This document shows positions 1-8,360 of a DNA stretch of 64,000 nucleotides, in pieces. Origin of the DNA: Alphaproteobacteria bacterium (lineage in GTDB: Bacteria; Pseudomonadota; Alphaproteobacteria; SMXS01). The notes under the pieces are model-generated. The model ran no database searches. It worked only from the letters and a program-made list of their open reading frames with translations, and was not told the origin of the DNA. Within the stretch, counting starts at the first letter, position 1, and each line of letters opens with the position of its first letter. The DNA lies in assembly GCA_028284945.1 (NCBI GenBank), contig JANQQJ010000009.1:1-64000 (forward strand), in the 5' to 3' direction. A program made the translations under genes and the position numbers.

Positions 1-1865
1 ACAGGCGCATATTGCCGCTCCAGCAACGCCTGGGCTTTCACGGACCAGGGCATGATCTCGGCGTCGAGACAGATCCAGTTGGAATCGAGTGCGTTCCAAA
101 GCCCGCTGTCGGTCATGGCCGCGTTCAGGCGTTCCAACACGGCGCGCTCCTGTGCCTTTTCGGGGAAGAAGGCGCGGCCGGTTCGCGAATAAACGATGCC
201 CAGATCTTCCGTCGTCAGGCCGAAGCGCTTACGCACGGTCTCTTCGTCGCGGCACAGCACGGTGATGGCGCGTGAGCCCATGTGCTTCTCTTCCGCGATC
301 ACGGTCTCGACGCCCTGGCCGCGAAAATAGGCAAGAGCTTCCTCCGGATGCTCAAGGTAGCCGTCGCGTGCCGACGTTTCAGAAGGCGACATGGTCGGCG
401 GCAAATGGATCAGCCAGCGCGGGTCGACACCGAACCGGCTCATGGTTTCCAGCGCAGCAGCGGACTGCGCATCAGAGACGCCAATGCGCCGCCCATTGCT
501 TGTTGTGATGAACTGCCGGCCCATGACGTCGGAGAGGTTCAACCGCGTGTTGGCGATCTCCCCCTTGGACTCCTCGGCAACAAGCGGTTTCGCTGGTTCG
601 AAGTACACTTTCTCCGCTGGAACATCGACCAGCTCCAGCTCTGGATAGCGCAGTGCCGTCAGCTTGCCGCCGAACACGCACCCCGTATCGATGCAGATCG
701 TGCCGTTCAGCCACTCGGCCTCCGCCACCGGCGTGTGGCCATAGATCACCTTGGCTCGGCCGCGATAGTCAGCAGCCCAGTTGTAGCGCACAGGCAGGCC
801 GAATTCGTCGGTCTCGCCCGTCGTCTCGCCATACATGCAGAAGCTGCGCACCTTGCCCGATGACCGGCCCTGCATCTCCTCGCGAATGCCGGCATGGGCG
901 ACGACCAGATTACCGTCTTCCAGCCAATAGTGGCTGATCAGGCCGTCCATGAATGTCCGAAGCTCTTCGACGACCTCTGGGGGCTCTTGTTCCAACTGTG
1001 CAAGAGATTCCGCCAGGCCGTGGCTGACCTGCACGTTGCGGCCATTGAGCGCCCGCACCAGCTTGTTCTCATGGTTGCCGGCGATGCAAAGCGCTGTCCC
1101 CCCATCGACCATCGCCTTGGCGATCCGCAAAACGTCGGGCGTGCGCGGACCGCGGTCGACCAGGTCGCCGACAAAGATGACCCGGCGCCCCTCTGGCGCA
1201 GTGATGTCATAGCGTCGATCGGCACCGTCCCCGCTGATCGAAACCGAATAGCCCAGCTTTTCCAGCAGCCCCTCTAGTTCGGTCGCGCAGCCATGGATGT
1301 CACCGATGATGTCGAACGGGCCGCGCTCCTGGCGCTTGTCTGTCCAAAGTGGCTCACGCTCGATGGTGACTGCGTTAACCTCTTCGGGCGATGACAGCCG
1401 GTAGACGAAGCGCATGCCCTCACGGTTGATCCGTTTCAGACTACGCCGAAGCAGGCGCGTCTGGTTCCGCACCACATGCGGCCCGAAATCGCGGTTTGGC
1501 CGGTCCTTGTTGCGTTCGTGGCAGATGTCTTCGGGCACGGTAAAGGCGAAGCCGATGGCGAGCGCATGATAACGCTTGGCGATCGAGATCAGCTGCGCCC
1601 GGTCCTCCGGCCGCACATTGGTGGCATCGACGACCGTCAGCCGCCGCGCCTTCAGGCGCTTCTCAACGATGTAGTGCACAACGTCGAACGCGTCAGGCGT
1701 GGCCGACTGATCGGTCTCGTCGTCGGCGATGACCCCGCGATAGAAGTCTGACGAGACAATCTCGGTCGGCAGGAAGTGCTTCACCGCAAAGGTCGATTTA
1801 CCGCAGCCCGACGGGCCGATCATCAGCACCAGGCAGAAATCAGGTATGGAAATGGTGTTAGTCAT
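1..1865 (-). CDS. pnkp: Polynucleotide kinase-phosphatase-ligase Pnkp (partial, C-terminus beyond window)
   Basis: End-healing and sealing enzyme of the bacterial Pnkp/Hen1 RNA-repair pathway. Translating the minus strand from the ATG at 1865 gives an open frame to the window edge (621 codons). A P-loop GPSGCGKST at residues 17-25 marks the 5'-kinase domain. FDIIGDIHGC near residue 188, followed by GDLVDRGP and GNHE, marks the calcineurin-like phosphatase. EEKHMGSRA, with the presumed adenylated lysine at residue 527, marks the start of the ligase-type nucleotidyltransferase domain. Family members are about 850 residues, so roughly the last quarter is missing here. The start overlaps the stop of the Thg1-like gene (ATGA), so the two are translationally coupled. 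Domain order and motifs make the identification firm. Confidence 0.95.
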   Translation of the reverse strand, partial: MTNTISIPDFCLVLMIGPSGCGKSTFAVKHFLPTEIVSSDFYRGVIADDETDQSATPDAFDVVHYIVEKRLKARRLTVVDATNVRPEDRAQLISIAKRYHALAIGFAFTVPEDICHERNKDRPNRDFGPHVVRNQTRLLRRSLKRINREGMRFVYRLSSPEEVNAVTIEREPLWTDKRQERGPFDIIGDIHGCATELEGLLEKLGYSVSISGDGADRRYDITAPEGRRVIFVGDLVDRGPRTPDVLRIAKAMVDGGTALCIAGNHENKLVRALNGRNVQVSHGLAESLAQLEQEPPEVVEELRTFMDGLISHYWLEDGNLVVAHAGIREEMQGRSSGKVRSFCMYGETTGETDEFGLPVRYNWAADYRGRAKVIYGHTPVAEAEWLNGTICIDTGCVFGGKLTALRYPELELVDVPAEKVYFEPAKPLVAEESKGEIANTRLNLSDVMGRQFITTSNGRRIGVSDAQSAAALETMSRFGVDPRWLIHLPPTMSPSETSARDGYLEHPEEALAYFRGQGVETVIAEEKHMGSRAITVLCRDEETVRKRFGLTTEDLGIVYSRTGRAFFPEKAQERAVLERLNAAMTDSGLWNALDSNWICLDAEIMPWSVKAQALLERQYAP

Positions 1866-2638
1866 GCCGACTCCTCCTGAACCTGGGTCAGCACCCCTCC
1901 GACAAAGGCGTCGTATTCATCCTTCATCGGAAGTTGCTCTATCACCTCCAATTGGCGCCGTTCCGCCGGGATTTGCTCACCGGTACGCGGGTCCATGCCG
2001 ATCCTCTCAATCGTTTTCCAGACAAGGCCAATGCCTCGGCGCTGCCACAGCGGCAGATCGTTGAAGTTGATCCCACGCTGAAACAGAAGTTCGTTCTTCT
2101 GCGACGTGTTGAGGCCGCTAAGCGTCTCCGTAGCGGCCGTCGAACTTTCGCCGTCATTCCGCAGCATCCAATAGCAGTGACCGCTCAGCGCATTCCTGTG
2201 TGCATCTTCCTGCCGCCATCTGAAGTAATCGACAACGTCCAGCGCACGCGGCAGCTGAGAAAGCCGGCAGTCGAATGCGGCATGCGCGCCGAGTAAGAGT
2301 GAGAATGCCGCGCTTGCTTCACCGGCCAGGACCGAATTGAGCTTCCGTTCCCGGCGGCCGAACGTGTTGTCCTGGGGATGGAACAGGACTGAGATCTCGT
2401 CACTTTGAGTATATGCGTAGACCAGATTGAAGCCGCAGTTCATCAGATGGCTGCATGTACCAGCCATCATGTCGCGAAACCGCGCGTCGAACGGCGCGTC
2501 GAATTGGTGGATCTCGCGCGTAAGCCGCGTGAAGTTGCGTCCGTCCAGCCGCGCCACGAGGAAGATGCCCGGCAGGACGACAGGGTCGTTGCCGGTCTCG
2601 AATGTGCGGAGACGGGATTCGAGGCTGCTATATTTCAC
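1862..2638 (-). CDS. Thg1-like 3'-5' RNA polymerase (tRNA-His guanylyltransferase family)
   Basis: 258 residues of the Thg1/TLP family, which add nucleotides to RNA 5' ends in the 3'-5' direction using a template strand. The palm-domain metal carboxylates are visible: RLDGRNF (D32) and YTQSDEISVLF (D80, E81). In bacteria such proteins are thought to repair 5'-truncated tRNAs rather than to add G-1 to tRNA-His, since bacterial tRNA-His usually encodes G-1. Its place inside a Pnkp-Hen1 operon supports a repair role; that is inference. It follows the small kinase gene by one base and overlaps Pnkp by 4 nt. Size and motifs agree with the family. Confidence 0.93.
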   Translation of the reverse strand: MKYSSLESRLRTFETGNDPVVLPGIFLVARLDGRNFTRLTREIHQFDAPFDARFRDMMAGTCSHLMNCGFNLVYAYTQSDEISVLFHPQDNTFGRRERKLNSVLAGEASAAFSLLLGAHAAFDCRLSQLPRALDVVDYFRWRQEDAHRNALSGHCYWMLRNDGESSTAATETLSGLNTSQKNELLFQRGINFNDLPLWQRRGIGLVWKTIERIGMDPRTGEQIPAERRQLEVIEQLPMKDEYDAFVGGVLTQVQEESA

Positions 2639-2639
2639 T

Positions 2640-3074
2640 CTAATTCTCTCTAACTACAAATCCATTTGGGGTGAGCGTGACTACGTGTATTCGCTCGAAT
2701 CCCTCGCCGGGGGTTGGTCCCTCAAATCTAGCGCTTGTGCCACGCAACCCGCGCTCAGGAATCAATTCTTCCTCTGATCGTATGGCGTTTCTCTCAAGAC
2801 ACTCAGACAAGCTCGCGTCGAAGTGATAGGCGACCACGTTGAAGCCGGCGTCCAGCGAGGGGGCGATGTATCGGGCGCGGTCGGCAACCGTCGGATTGGT
2901 ATTGTCCACGACGAATGGCTGTTTGGCCTCGATACAGGCTTGGATGAGAATGCGCTCGCGGTTACGCGTCTTCAGCATATCCAAGTTAATTCGGATATGC
3001 GTCCTGAAGAACTGGTCAAGGTAGAAGCTCGACTTCCCGGACGCTTGGAGCCCGCAAAATATGATTGCCTCCAT
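2640..3074 (-). CDS. Small P-loop kinase, polynucleotide-kinase-like
   Basis: 144 residues, a single P-loop NTPase domain. Walker A is GLQASGKSS at residues 8-16, and the conserved segment VVDNTNPT, usual in T4-Pnkp-like and related zeta-toxin/AAA kinases, lies in the middle. It probably phosphorylates a polynucleotide 5'-OH or a related RNA end, but substrate cannot be read from sequence. It is separated by one base from the Thg1-like gene and by 5 bp from hen1, so it belongs to the same transcript. The operon therefore carries two kinase modules, this one and the N-terminal domain of Pnkp. Confidence 0.8.
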   Translation of the reverse strand: MEAIIFCGLQASGKSSFYLDQFFRTHIRINLDMLKTRNRERILIQACIEAKQPFVVDNTNPTVADRARYIAPSLDAGFNVVAYHFDASLSECLERNAIRSEEELIPERGLRGTSARFEGPTPGEGFERIHVVTLTPNGFVVREN

Positions 3075-3079
3075 GACTT

Positions 3080-4477
3080 TTACCTCGAAAAAATGCCCAT
3101 CTGCGTAGGCGGGCCGAAATCCGCGTGGGCCTCGCCGATTCCATCGATGTGGACCGAATAACCATTGCGTTCGGCAACACCGTTGGCCCAGACGGCAAAC
3201 TCATCCCGCGTCCACTCAAAGCGGTGGTCCGGGTGGCGCAGCCGGTCTGGTTCCTGGTTCTCGAAAACCGCGTTGTATTCCCGGTTGGGCGTCGTCACGA
3301 CCACGTAGTGGGGCTTCGCCGTCGCAAAGACGACATGCTCCAGGTCGCCCAGCCGGTCAGGCTCGACATGCTCGATCACCTCGACCAGCGCGATCGCGTC
3401 GAAGCCCTCCAGCCGCTCGTCGACATAAACCAGTGAGCCCCGCTTCACGTCGATCCGCTCGGCCTGACGCGGCGACAGCCGCTCCAGGCGCAGTCGCCGC
3501 GTTGCACGCTCCAGCGCGGCTGTTGAGACGTCGATGCCCAAGATGCGTTGGAACTGCGGCACCTTCAGCAGGCGCTGCAGCAACTTGCCCTCGCTGCAGC
3601 CCAGGTCGACAACGCTGCGGGCGCCTGTGCCCTTCAGTGCGCCGACCACAGTATCCATACGCTGGTCGTTGAGCCGGATCGGCTTTTCGAGCACCTCTTC
3701 GGCCTCGGTCTGGACTTCAAGCGCTTCTTCATCTTCGGGCGCCGCACTTTCAGCAATCCGGTCCATGGCCACACGTACAAGGCTGCGCTGGCGCCGCAGA
3801 TAGCGCTTCACGATAAAGTCCTGCTCCGGATGGGCGTCCAGCCAGGGCTGGCCCTTGGCGAGCAGCTTGTCGATCTCGTCTTTCCCGACCCAGTAGTGCT
3901 TCTGGTTGTCGAGCACCGGGATCAGCACAAAGAGATGCGTCAGCAGGTCGGCGAGCTTTACGGTGCCGTTGAGCGTGACCGTGCGATAGGGGCTGTCGCC
4001 CCAGTCCGGGAACGCCGGGTCGAGTGGCAGGCGCTCTGAAACAACCGCATATCCTAGCGGTGTGAATAGCCGGTCGAGGACGCCCTCATCGCCGCGCACG
4101 GGCAGCGGCGTCAGCGTGACCTCCAGTGGAAGGGCTGTTTCTGCCAGGTTCTGCCGGCTGCGGCTGCGCCCCGACATGGCTGTGCTCAACAGGCGCGATA
4201 TCGCCACGCTCATAAAGGACGATACGGCGAAGGGCCGGTCGGTGACATAGTGATCGAATAGGCTTGGGGTGCCAGGTCGGCCCTTGCGGCGCACCAACCC
4301 GACAGGATCGACATCCAGCACCATGGCCGCCGTGCAGCGCTCTTCCGTCGCTTCCGGATAGAACAGCACTGCGCGCCCGAAGCTCAGCTTGCGCTCATGC
4401 ACGTTGTCCGGGTGCTTGTGGAGCAAGAACCCCAGATCGGTGGCTGGGTCGTGCGTCGTTGAGATGGTCAAAAGCAT
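3080..4477 (-). CDS. hen1: RNA 3'-terminal ribose 2'-O-methyltransferase Hen1
   Basis: 465 residues. The N-terminal half (about 1-250) is the bacterial Hen1 domain that partners and activates Pnkp ligase. The C-terminal half is the SAM methyltransferase: SAM loop VVDLGCSEGKLL at 289-300, and the Hen1 metal-binding residues in EVIEHVE (E366, E369, H370) with a distal His in RHPDHRFEW (H415/H418). Hen1 methylates the 2'-OH at the break before sealing, so the repaired RNA cannot be cut again at the same site. A charged linker at about 245-265 joins the halves. Lies 9 bp downstream of the RlaP gene. Length and motifs match the bacterial family. Confidence 0.95.
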   Translation of the reverse strand: MLLTISTTHDPATDLGFLLHKHPDNVHERKLSFGRAVLFYPEATEERCTAAMVLDVDPVGLVRRKGRPGTPSLFDHYVTDRPFAVSSFMSVAISRLLSTAMSGRSRSRQNLAETALPLEVTLTPLPVRGDEGVLDRLFTPLGYAVVSERLPLDPAFPDWGDSPYRTVTLNGTVKLADLLTHLFVLIPVLDNQKHYWVGKDEIDKLLAKGQPWLDAHPEQDFIVKRYLRRQRSLVRVAMDRIAESAAPEDEEALEVQTEAEEVLEKPIRLNDQRMDTVVGALKGTGARSVVDLGCSEGKLLQRLLKVPQFQRILGIDVSTAALERATRRLRLERLSPRQAERIDVKRGSLVYVDERLEGFDAIALVEVIEHVEPDRLGDLEHVVFATAKPHYVVVTTPNREYNAVFENQEPDRLRHPDHRFEWTRDEFAVWANGVAERNGYSVHIDGIGEAHADFGPPTQMGIFSR

Positions 4478-4486
4478 GGGTAGAAC

Positions 4487-5293
4487 TCAAATTTTTTCGC
4501 ATTGAACAATACGCTGAAACAAGCGGTCAGCCTCTGCCGAAAGCCCAGCGAAAACAACTGGCATTTGGGGCACGGTGTTTTCGGCTAACCTCATTTCTTC
4601 TGTGATCAGCGCATCGATTGCCGGTCGCCGTGGCCCCTTGCCCAGTTCCGGCGTCAAGACCTTGATTTCAACGAGATCGGCGATTTCAGCTTGCATCGCA
4701 TCGTCCAGTTCTGCCAGGTCAACTAGCTTCTGCAGGTTCATCGGCACCCGGCATGTTGGGTTCTGCCGCAAGCACCTGAGAGCAAGCGCAGGCCGCAGCA
4801 CATAGAAGTACCGCTTCAGCTTTACCTCGGTTCGGCCCTCGAACAGTCGCTCGTATTGACGCTTCGCAAGCCGCCAGTAGTGATAGCCGACTGAGCGTGG
4901 CGACAGGACCCTGTCCGCCAACTGGCTCAAAGCCTGAACGCTGTCGGCGTCGGCCCGATACATGATGGGCGACTGAAGCCACTCGGAGATTACGGCGTTT
5001 GATTTCAACATCAGGCGCAGGGCCTTCTTGATGTCCCAGCCGTTGAGGTCGATCTCATCAACAATCGGTCGCTCGATCACATCGCGGACCTCCTCAAGGC
5101 GCAGATAGTCCTCTACCGGGCGGACATAGACAAAACGCACGTCATAGTCGCTGTCAGGCGATGGAAAGCCCCAGGCGCGACTACCGCTTTCCACCGCGAA
5201 TAGCAGGCGCACGTTCTCGCCCGTCTCAACCTGAGCAAGACGCTTTAAGACCTCTCGGCGGATCCCCTCAGAAACTGCCTTTGATGGCTGCAT
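4487..5293 (-). CDS. RlaP-type nucleotidyltransferase (DNA polymerase beta superfamily, YcgL/PF10127)
   Basis: 268 residues with the Pol-beta signature ESGSRAWG at 36-42 followed by DSDYD, giving catalytic aspartates D49 and D51. This family has been noted next to RNA ligases and other RNA-repair genes. Its reaction is not established; addition of nucleotides to a damaged RNA end is a reasonable guess. It follows the first operon gene with a 6-bp gap and precedes hen1 by 9 bp. Family assignment is confident; function is inferred from the neighbourhood. Confidence 0.85.
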   Translation of the reverse strand: MQPSKAVSEGIRREVLKRLAQVETGENVRLLFAVESGSRAWGFPSPDSDYDVRFVYVRPVEDYLRLEEVRDVIERPIVDEIDLNGWDIKKALRLMLKSNAVISEWLQSPIMYRADADSVQALSQLADRVLSPRSVGYHYWRLAKRQYERLFEGRTEVKLKRYFYVLRPALALRCLRQNPTCRVPMNLQKLVDLAELDDAMQAEIADLVEIKVLTPELGKGPRRPAIDALITEEMRLAENTVPQMPVVFAGLSAEADRLFQRIVQCEKI

Positions 5294-5299
5294 GATCCA

Positions 5300-5668
5300 T
5301 TACTCTAGTTCGACCAATCGGGCGCCCCGCTCGAAGCGCGATACGACCTTAATCAGTCCGAAAATATGTGCGTTAAATCGCGGTAGCTCGTCGGCCGGCA
5401 CCCAGAGTTCTTCATGCGAGCGTCCGCCGACGATCTGCCCTTCGAACTGTGCGGCATAAAAATCCTCTAGCTCGAATTCCGTCACAAACCCCTGGAAATT
5501 CTGGTCCGGATTCGTTGAATTCCAGTCGCGTGCGATCTGTTCGGCATAGGCCTGATTGCATACTGGATAGAAGATCGGCTGCTCCGGCAGGCGCGGCGGA
5601 AAAGCCTGCCATCCGGATTGTTCAATCAACTCCAACTCTTTTGGGCCCACCGGTCGCCACAATTTCAT
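5300..5668 (-). CDS. Conserved small protein of unknown function, first gene of the RNA-repair operon
   Basis: 122 residues from the ATG at 5668, chosen because GGAG lies 7 nt upstream on the minus strand and because upstream codons run into the terminator. No signal peptide or membrane segment. The protein opens MKLWRPVGPKELELIEQSG and has a central segment rich in aromatic and proline residues (FPPRLPEQPIFYPV). I recall similar proteins being annotated 'ADP-ribosylation/crystallin J1'. An ADP-ribosyltransferase fold would recall Tpt1/KptA RNA 2'-phosphotransferase, but no catalytic triad can be shown here. Being first behind an attenuator suggests it is needed in the same response. Alternative: a regulatory or substrate-binding accessory. 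Confidence 0.7.
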   Translation of the reverse strand: MKLWRPVGPKELELIEQSGWQAFPPRLPEQPIFYPVCNQAYAEQIARDWNSTNPDQNFQGFVTEFELEDFYAAQFEGQIVGGRSHEELWVPADELPRFNAHIFGLIKVVSRFERGARLVELE

Positions 5669-5678
5669 CTTCAAACTC

Positions 5679-5717
5679 CAAAAACAAAAAACCCTCCGCA
5701 GGAAGCCTGGGAGGGTT
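5679..5717 (-). terminator. Intrinsic terminator in the RNA-repair leader (attenuator)
   Basis: On the minus strand the arms AACCCTCC (5717-5710) and GGAGGGTT (5697-5690) pair over 8 bp. An inner CAGG/CCTG stem extends the hairpin, and the run TTTTTTGTTTTT follows. It ends about 11 nt before the start codon at 5668, and the ribosome site GGAG abuts the T-run. No promoter fits between terminator and gene, so the operon can only be transcribed by reading through it. Confidence 0.85.
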
Positions 5718-5751
5718 GAAAATTCACCTTCGATTAGATTGTGTTCGAAGG

Positions 5752-5847
5752 TCAGCCCCCCATCAGGCGCGCACACAGGTTGAGATCGCCCGGCAGAAAA
5801 TGCCGGCCTTCCAGGCTGATAGTCAGATTGTAAAATCCGTGCTGCAC
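5752..5847 (-). CDS. Putative 31-aa leader peptide
   Basis: GTG-started ORF at 5847-5752 with AAGGA 8 nt upstream (5860-5856). It encodes a short hydrophobic peptide with six Leu, two His and a C-terminal MGG. The stop TGA touches the first pair of the middle hairpin, and the last codons contain the G-run proposed to form the antiterminator. A ribosome that finishes the ORF would cover the G-run and favour termination; one that stalls earlier would leave it free. It may not be translated; the case rests on the ribosome site, position and length. Confidence 0.5.
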   Translation of the reverse strand: MQHGFYNLTISLEGRHFLPGDLNLCARLMGG

Positions 5848-5905
5848 GCGATCTGTCCTTCGCTTCAATTTCCGGCCGTCCGTCGCTCGGAACGTGTGGG
5901 CGCGG

Positions 5906-5934
5906 GTTCTAGGAGCCTTGGCAAGGCAAGTCAA
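5906..5934 (-). promoter_or_regulatory. Predicted sigma70-type promoter of the RNA-repair operon
   Basis: Minus strand: -35 TTGACT (5934-5929), a 17-bp spacer, -10 TAGAAC (5911-5906). Predicted transcript start is near 5899, which gives a leader of about 230 nt. No RtcR-type sigma54 element was recognised here. Confidence 0.55.
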
Positions 5935-6163
5935 CCGAGATGTGACAACGCTTCCGAACAATCGCGCCGCAGCAATTCCAGACGCCTTATAGGCATTTGG
6001 TCAAATACAGCGGATTGAAACAGGTGCGCTCCAGGGTTGTGCAGAGCTTGCTGTGCTCAGTCTCTGCCATTAGAGTCAAATGAAAGTCGACGATGGAAAA
6101 GAATAGATTGTCCGCGTCTCAAACTAGGTTAGGGGCTCTGTTGCGTATTTTGGGGGGCATGCA

Positions 6164-8350
6164 TTGGCGAAAACTCATGAAGAGCAGTGGCGACGCTTGG
6201 AACAGCGTCTGACAGATGAAGCAAGCAAACAGATTTCAAGTTCTTATGTAGTTGATCTTTATCCGATTGCAGCAATCTTAACAGATTACGATCAGATCAT
6301 CGGCCGGACGATTATCGTTTCCGCAGCAAAATCGCATAACGCTCAAAACCCCTATATCCTGAATGCGGCTTCGTACCTGGTCGAAGGCGAAAAAATCAGG
6401 ACGTTGGACGCTGATAGATCAGATCTCATGAAAATGAGTCCGCGAGAAGCGCTTGATTGGTTCGTCAAAGATTCGTCGGATGCCGTCAATTTTGAACTGG
6501 ATGGCACATTCTTCCGGTTTGAGCTCAAGCACAAAATACATGAGTCACGGGAAATTTTAGATAGCTTCGTCTGGTTGTATCAAACGGGATTTATAATGTC
6601 GAAGATCTTCGAGAATTTCCTCGATGGAAATAACTACAAAGAATCGGCACCCGTAAAAGAGAGTGATCTTCTTCCAACATTCGACAAATTCAGCGAAATA
6701 GAGAAAGCCCTTACAGATTCGTATGGAGTCTCCGCTCGTCATTTTGTTTTTGTTGGTAGTAGGGACGATGTTAAGCGTGCGCCAATTGATGATAGAGAGT
6801 TTCTTTCTGAAATAAGGACGGAACAGAACATTGAACTCCAGGACATAGTATGTCTTCACGAGGATGAACGGTTTGTCTCGGCAGCCTCTGTTTCCATCAG
6901 CAAGAGACAAACATTTACTGGTTATTCGCCCCAGTTCGAGACGTACTACGCGATCATTCCCGTCTCTCACATCGTTTATAGGAATAGCCGTGTAGAAGGC
7001 ATCATGATTGTCTGGAGCAAAACGCCGCTTCCCGAGCAGTGTTACCGGGCAGCGGTAACATGGACCCGGAGCGCGCTGACCAAGAGGCATGCTCAAAAAG
7101 CCGAATTCTTAACAGATCTTCGCAAAAGGACGGATCAAGAGATTGATAAGCTTAGCCATGGCCACAGCGTTGGCCGAGCGGAGCGAACAAAGATCATCAA
7201 ACAGGTTGGTCACTTCGTTTGCACAAGCCTTGTAGGGCTTACAAATGCTGAATCGGCATCCCTACGCGTACTGCATCACTCAAAGCGCGAGTGTGTCCAA
7301 TACGCCTTAAGGGCAAGCGCCATGGGCGACTACACATGTTCAGGCGGTGCGCCGGTCATCAAACTCGATGACTGGGAAACCAGCGCCGTAGCGTTTTCTT
7401 ATCGTGATCCAAATGCCAAGCAAACTGTTTTGGATATTGGAGATGTTGAGAACATTGCAGATGAGTACGCCGACGCTGGGCTTACTTCTATCCTTCATTG
7501 CCGAAAAGATACGCGCAGCGAAACGATAATAAAGCTGTACCGAGGCAATCTGATGGGCGGAACCTTGAACGTTGAATCACCAATCCGGTTTGCGTTTCGC
7601 CACGATAGATCATTCTTTGAAGATGTGAGTGCGATCCTGACGAATTTTCTTTCACGACTCGAAATATTCGCAGACCGCGTTGCGTTGGTAGCGGTCGCAA
7701 ATACACAAATCGCGATCCATCAAGTGAAGGCGATAATCGAGAATTGGGATGGCAGCGACGCAAATGTGGCTCACGATGTCGCCACACGCCTAAAGAATTC
7801 GATTCTGGGCGAGAATACGCCTGAGGTTCTTGATGCCATTCATTTTGGGGACGAGCGCGTTGAAGTTTCCGAAGACTACTCTCCCCTTGAAGTAGAAGGG
7901 ATATTTAGAAGAAGGATAGATGCGTCACTAAGAAAAATCGCCTCAGAAAAAACCTCCCAAGATATCCTTTTGGGTAATTTCCCCAAAGAATTACCAGCCT
8001 TCGACATGCCTTCTATACTAGTTATACTAGATTCTATTTGGACTAATATTATTAGTCATGGAAACGTTGGTAATAATAAAATCAATCTTGAAGCGGATTT
8101 TCAATCTGGCTTGCATAACCGCCTCTTCACTATCGAATGGATTTCGCCAAATAGACTCCCAGAAGATACAATTGATCGAGATTTGCTTTTCCTAGACAGA
8201 AGGGCTGTCAAAGGAGGGACTCATTTTGGTTTTTTGTTCATGGGTATTCACGCGCGCTTGCTCGGTGGACACGCCGAACTAGTGGACCCGGAGGATGGTC
8301 GCGGATTCGAGGTAAGAATTTTTATTCCGTATTCTGGTACCGCAACTTGA
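6164..8350 (+). CDS. GAF-domain histidine-kinase-like protein (GHKL ATPase)
   Basis: 728 residues, no membrane segment seen, so probably a soluble sensor. Residues 1-330 are of unknown fold. Residues about 340-515 resemble a GAF domain, ending in the typical GTLNVESP...F...D segment near 465. A possible phospho-acceptor helix follows (AIHQVKAIIENW, H519). The C-terminus has a GHKL ATPase: N-box-like LDSIWTNIISHGN (N628) and G-box GGTHFGFLFMGIHARLLGGH (684 onward). A TTG start at 6164 is used because GGGGGG lies 5 nt upstream in the only frame that continues. The stop is 10 bp before the receiver-kinase gene. Base composition is more A+T-rich than the core genes, a sign of transfer. The H-box is not canonical, so kinase activity is inferred. 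Confidence 0.7.
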   Translation: MAKTHEEQWRRLEQRLTDEASKQISSSYVVDLYPIAAILTDYDQIIGRTIIVSAAKSHNAQNPYILNAASYLVEGEKIRTLDADRSDLMKMSPREALDWFVKDSSDAVNFELDGTFFRFELKHKIHESREILDSFVWLYQTGFIMSKIFENFLDGNNYKESAPVKESDLLPTFDKFSEIEKALTDSYGVSARHFVFVGSRDDVKRAPIDDREFLSEIRTEQNIELQDIVCLHEDERFVSAASVSISKRQTFTGYSPQFETYYAIIPVSHIVYRNSRVEGIMIVWSKTPLPEQCYRAAVTWTRSALTKRHAQKAEFLTDLRKRTDQEIDKLSHGHSVGRAERTKIIKQVGHFVCTSLVGLTNAESASLRVLHHSKRECVQYALRASAMGDYTCSGGAPVIKLDDWETSAVAFSYRDPNAKQTVLDIGDVENIADEYADAGLTSILHCRKDTRSETIIKLYRGNLMGGTLNVESPIRFAFRHDRSFFEDVSAILTNFLSRLEIFADRVALVAVANTQIAIHQVKAIIENWDGSDANVAHDVATRLKNSILGENTPEVLDAIHFGDERVEVSEDYSPLEVEGIFRRRIDASLRKIASEKTSQDILLGNFPKELPAFDMPSILVILDSIWTNIISHGNVGNNKINLEADFQSGLHNRLFTIEWISPNRLPEDTIDRDLLFLDRRAVKGGTHFGFLFMGIHARLLGGHAELVDPEDGRGFEVRIFIPYSGTAT

Positions 8351-8360
8351 AGGAAGCGTA

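Larger units (their letters stand above)
5669..5899 (-). promoter_or_regulatory. Structured 5' leader with predicted terminator/antiterminator switch
   Basis: Between the predicted start of transcription (about 5899) and the first gene lie three hairpins: CCGGCA/TGCCGG with loop TTTTC (5806-5790), an 8-bp perfect stem TCGAAGGT/ACCTTCGA type (5752-5726), and the terminator. A run of six G at 5761-5756, the end of the leader ORF, can pair with CCUCCCA in the 5' arm of the terminator (7 bp with one G-U when the adjacent U is included). That pairing excludes the terminator. The layout is the classic one for amino-acid-operon attenuators. All pairings were found by eye. Confidence 0.6.

Noticed and set aside
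1862..2638. Ordinary tRNA-His G-1 addition as the role of the Thg1-like gene
   Set aside because: Bacteria encode G-1 in the tRNA-His gene, and the operon context points to RNA repair.
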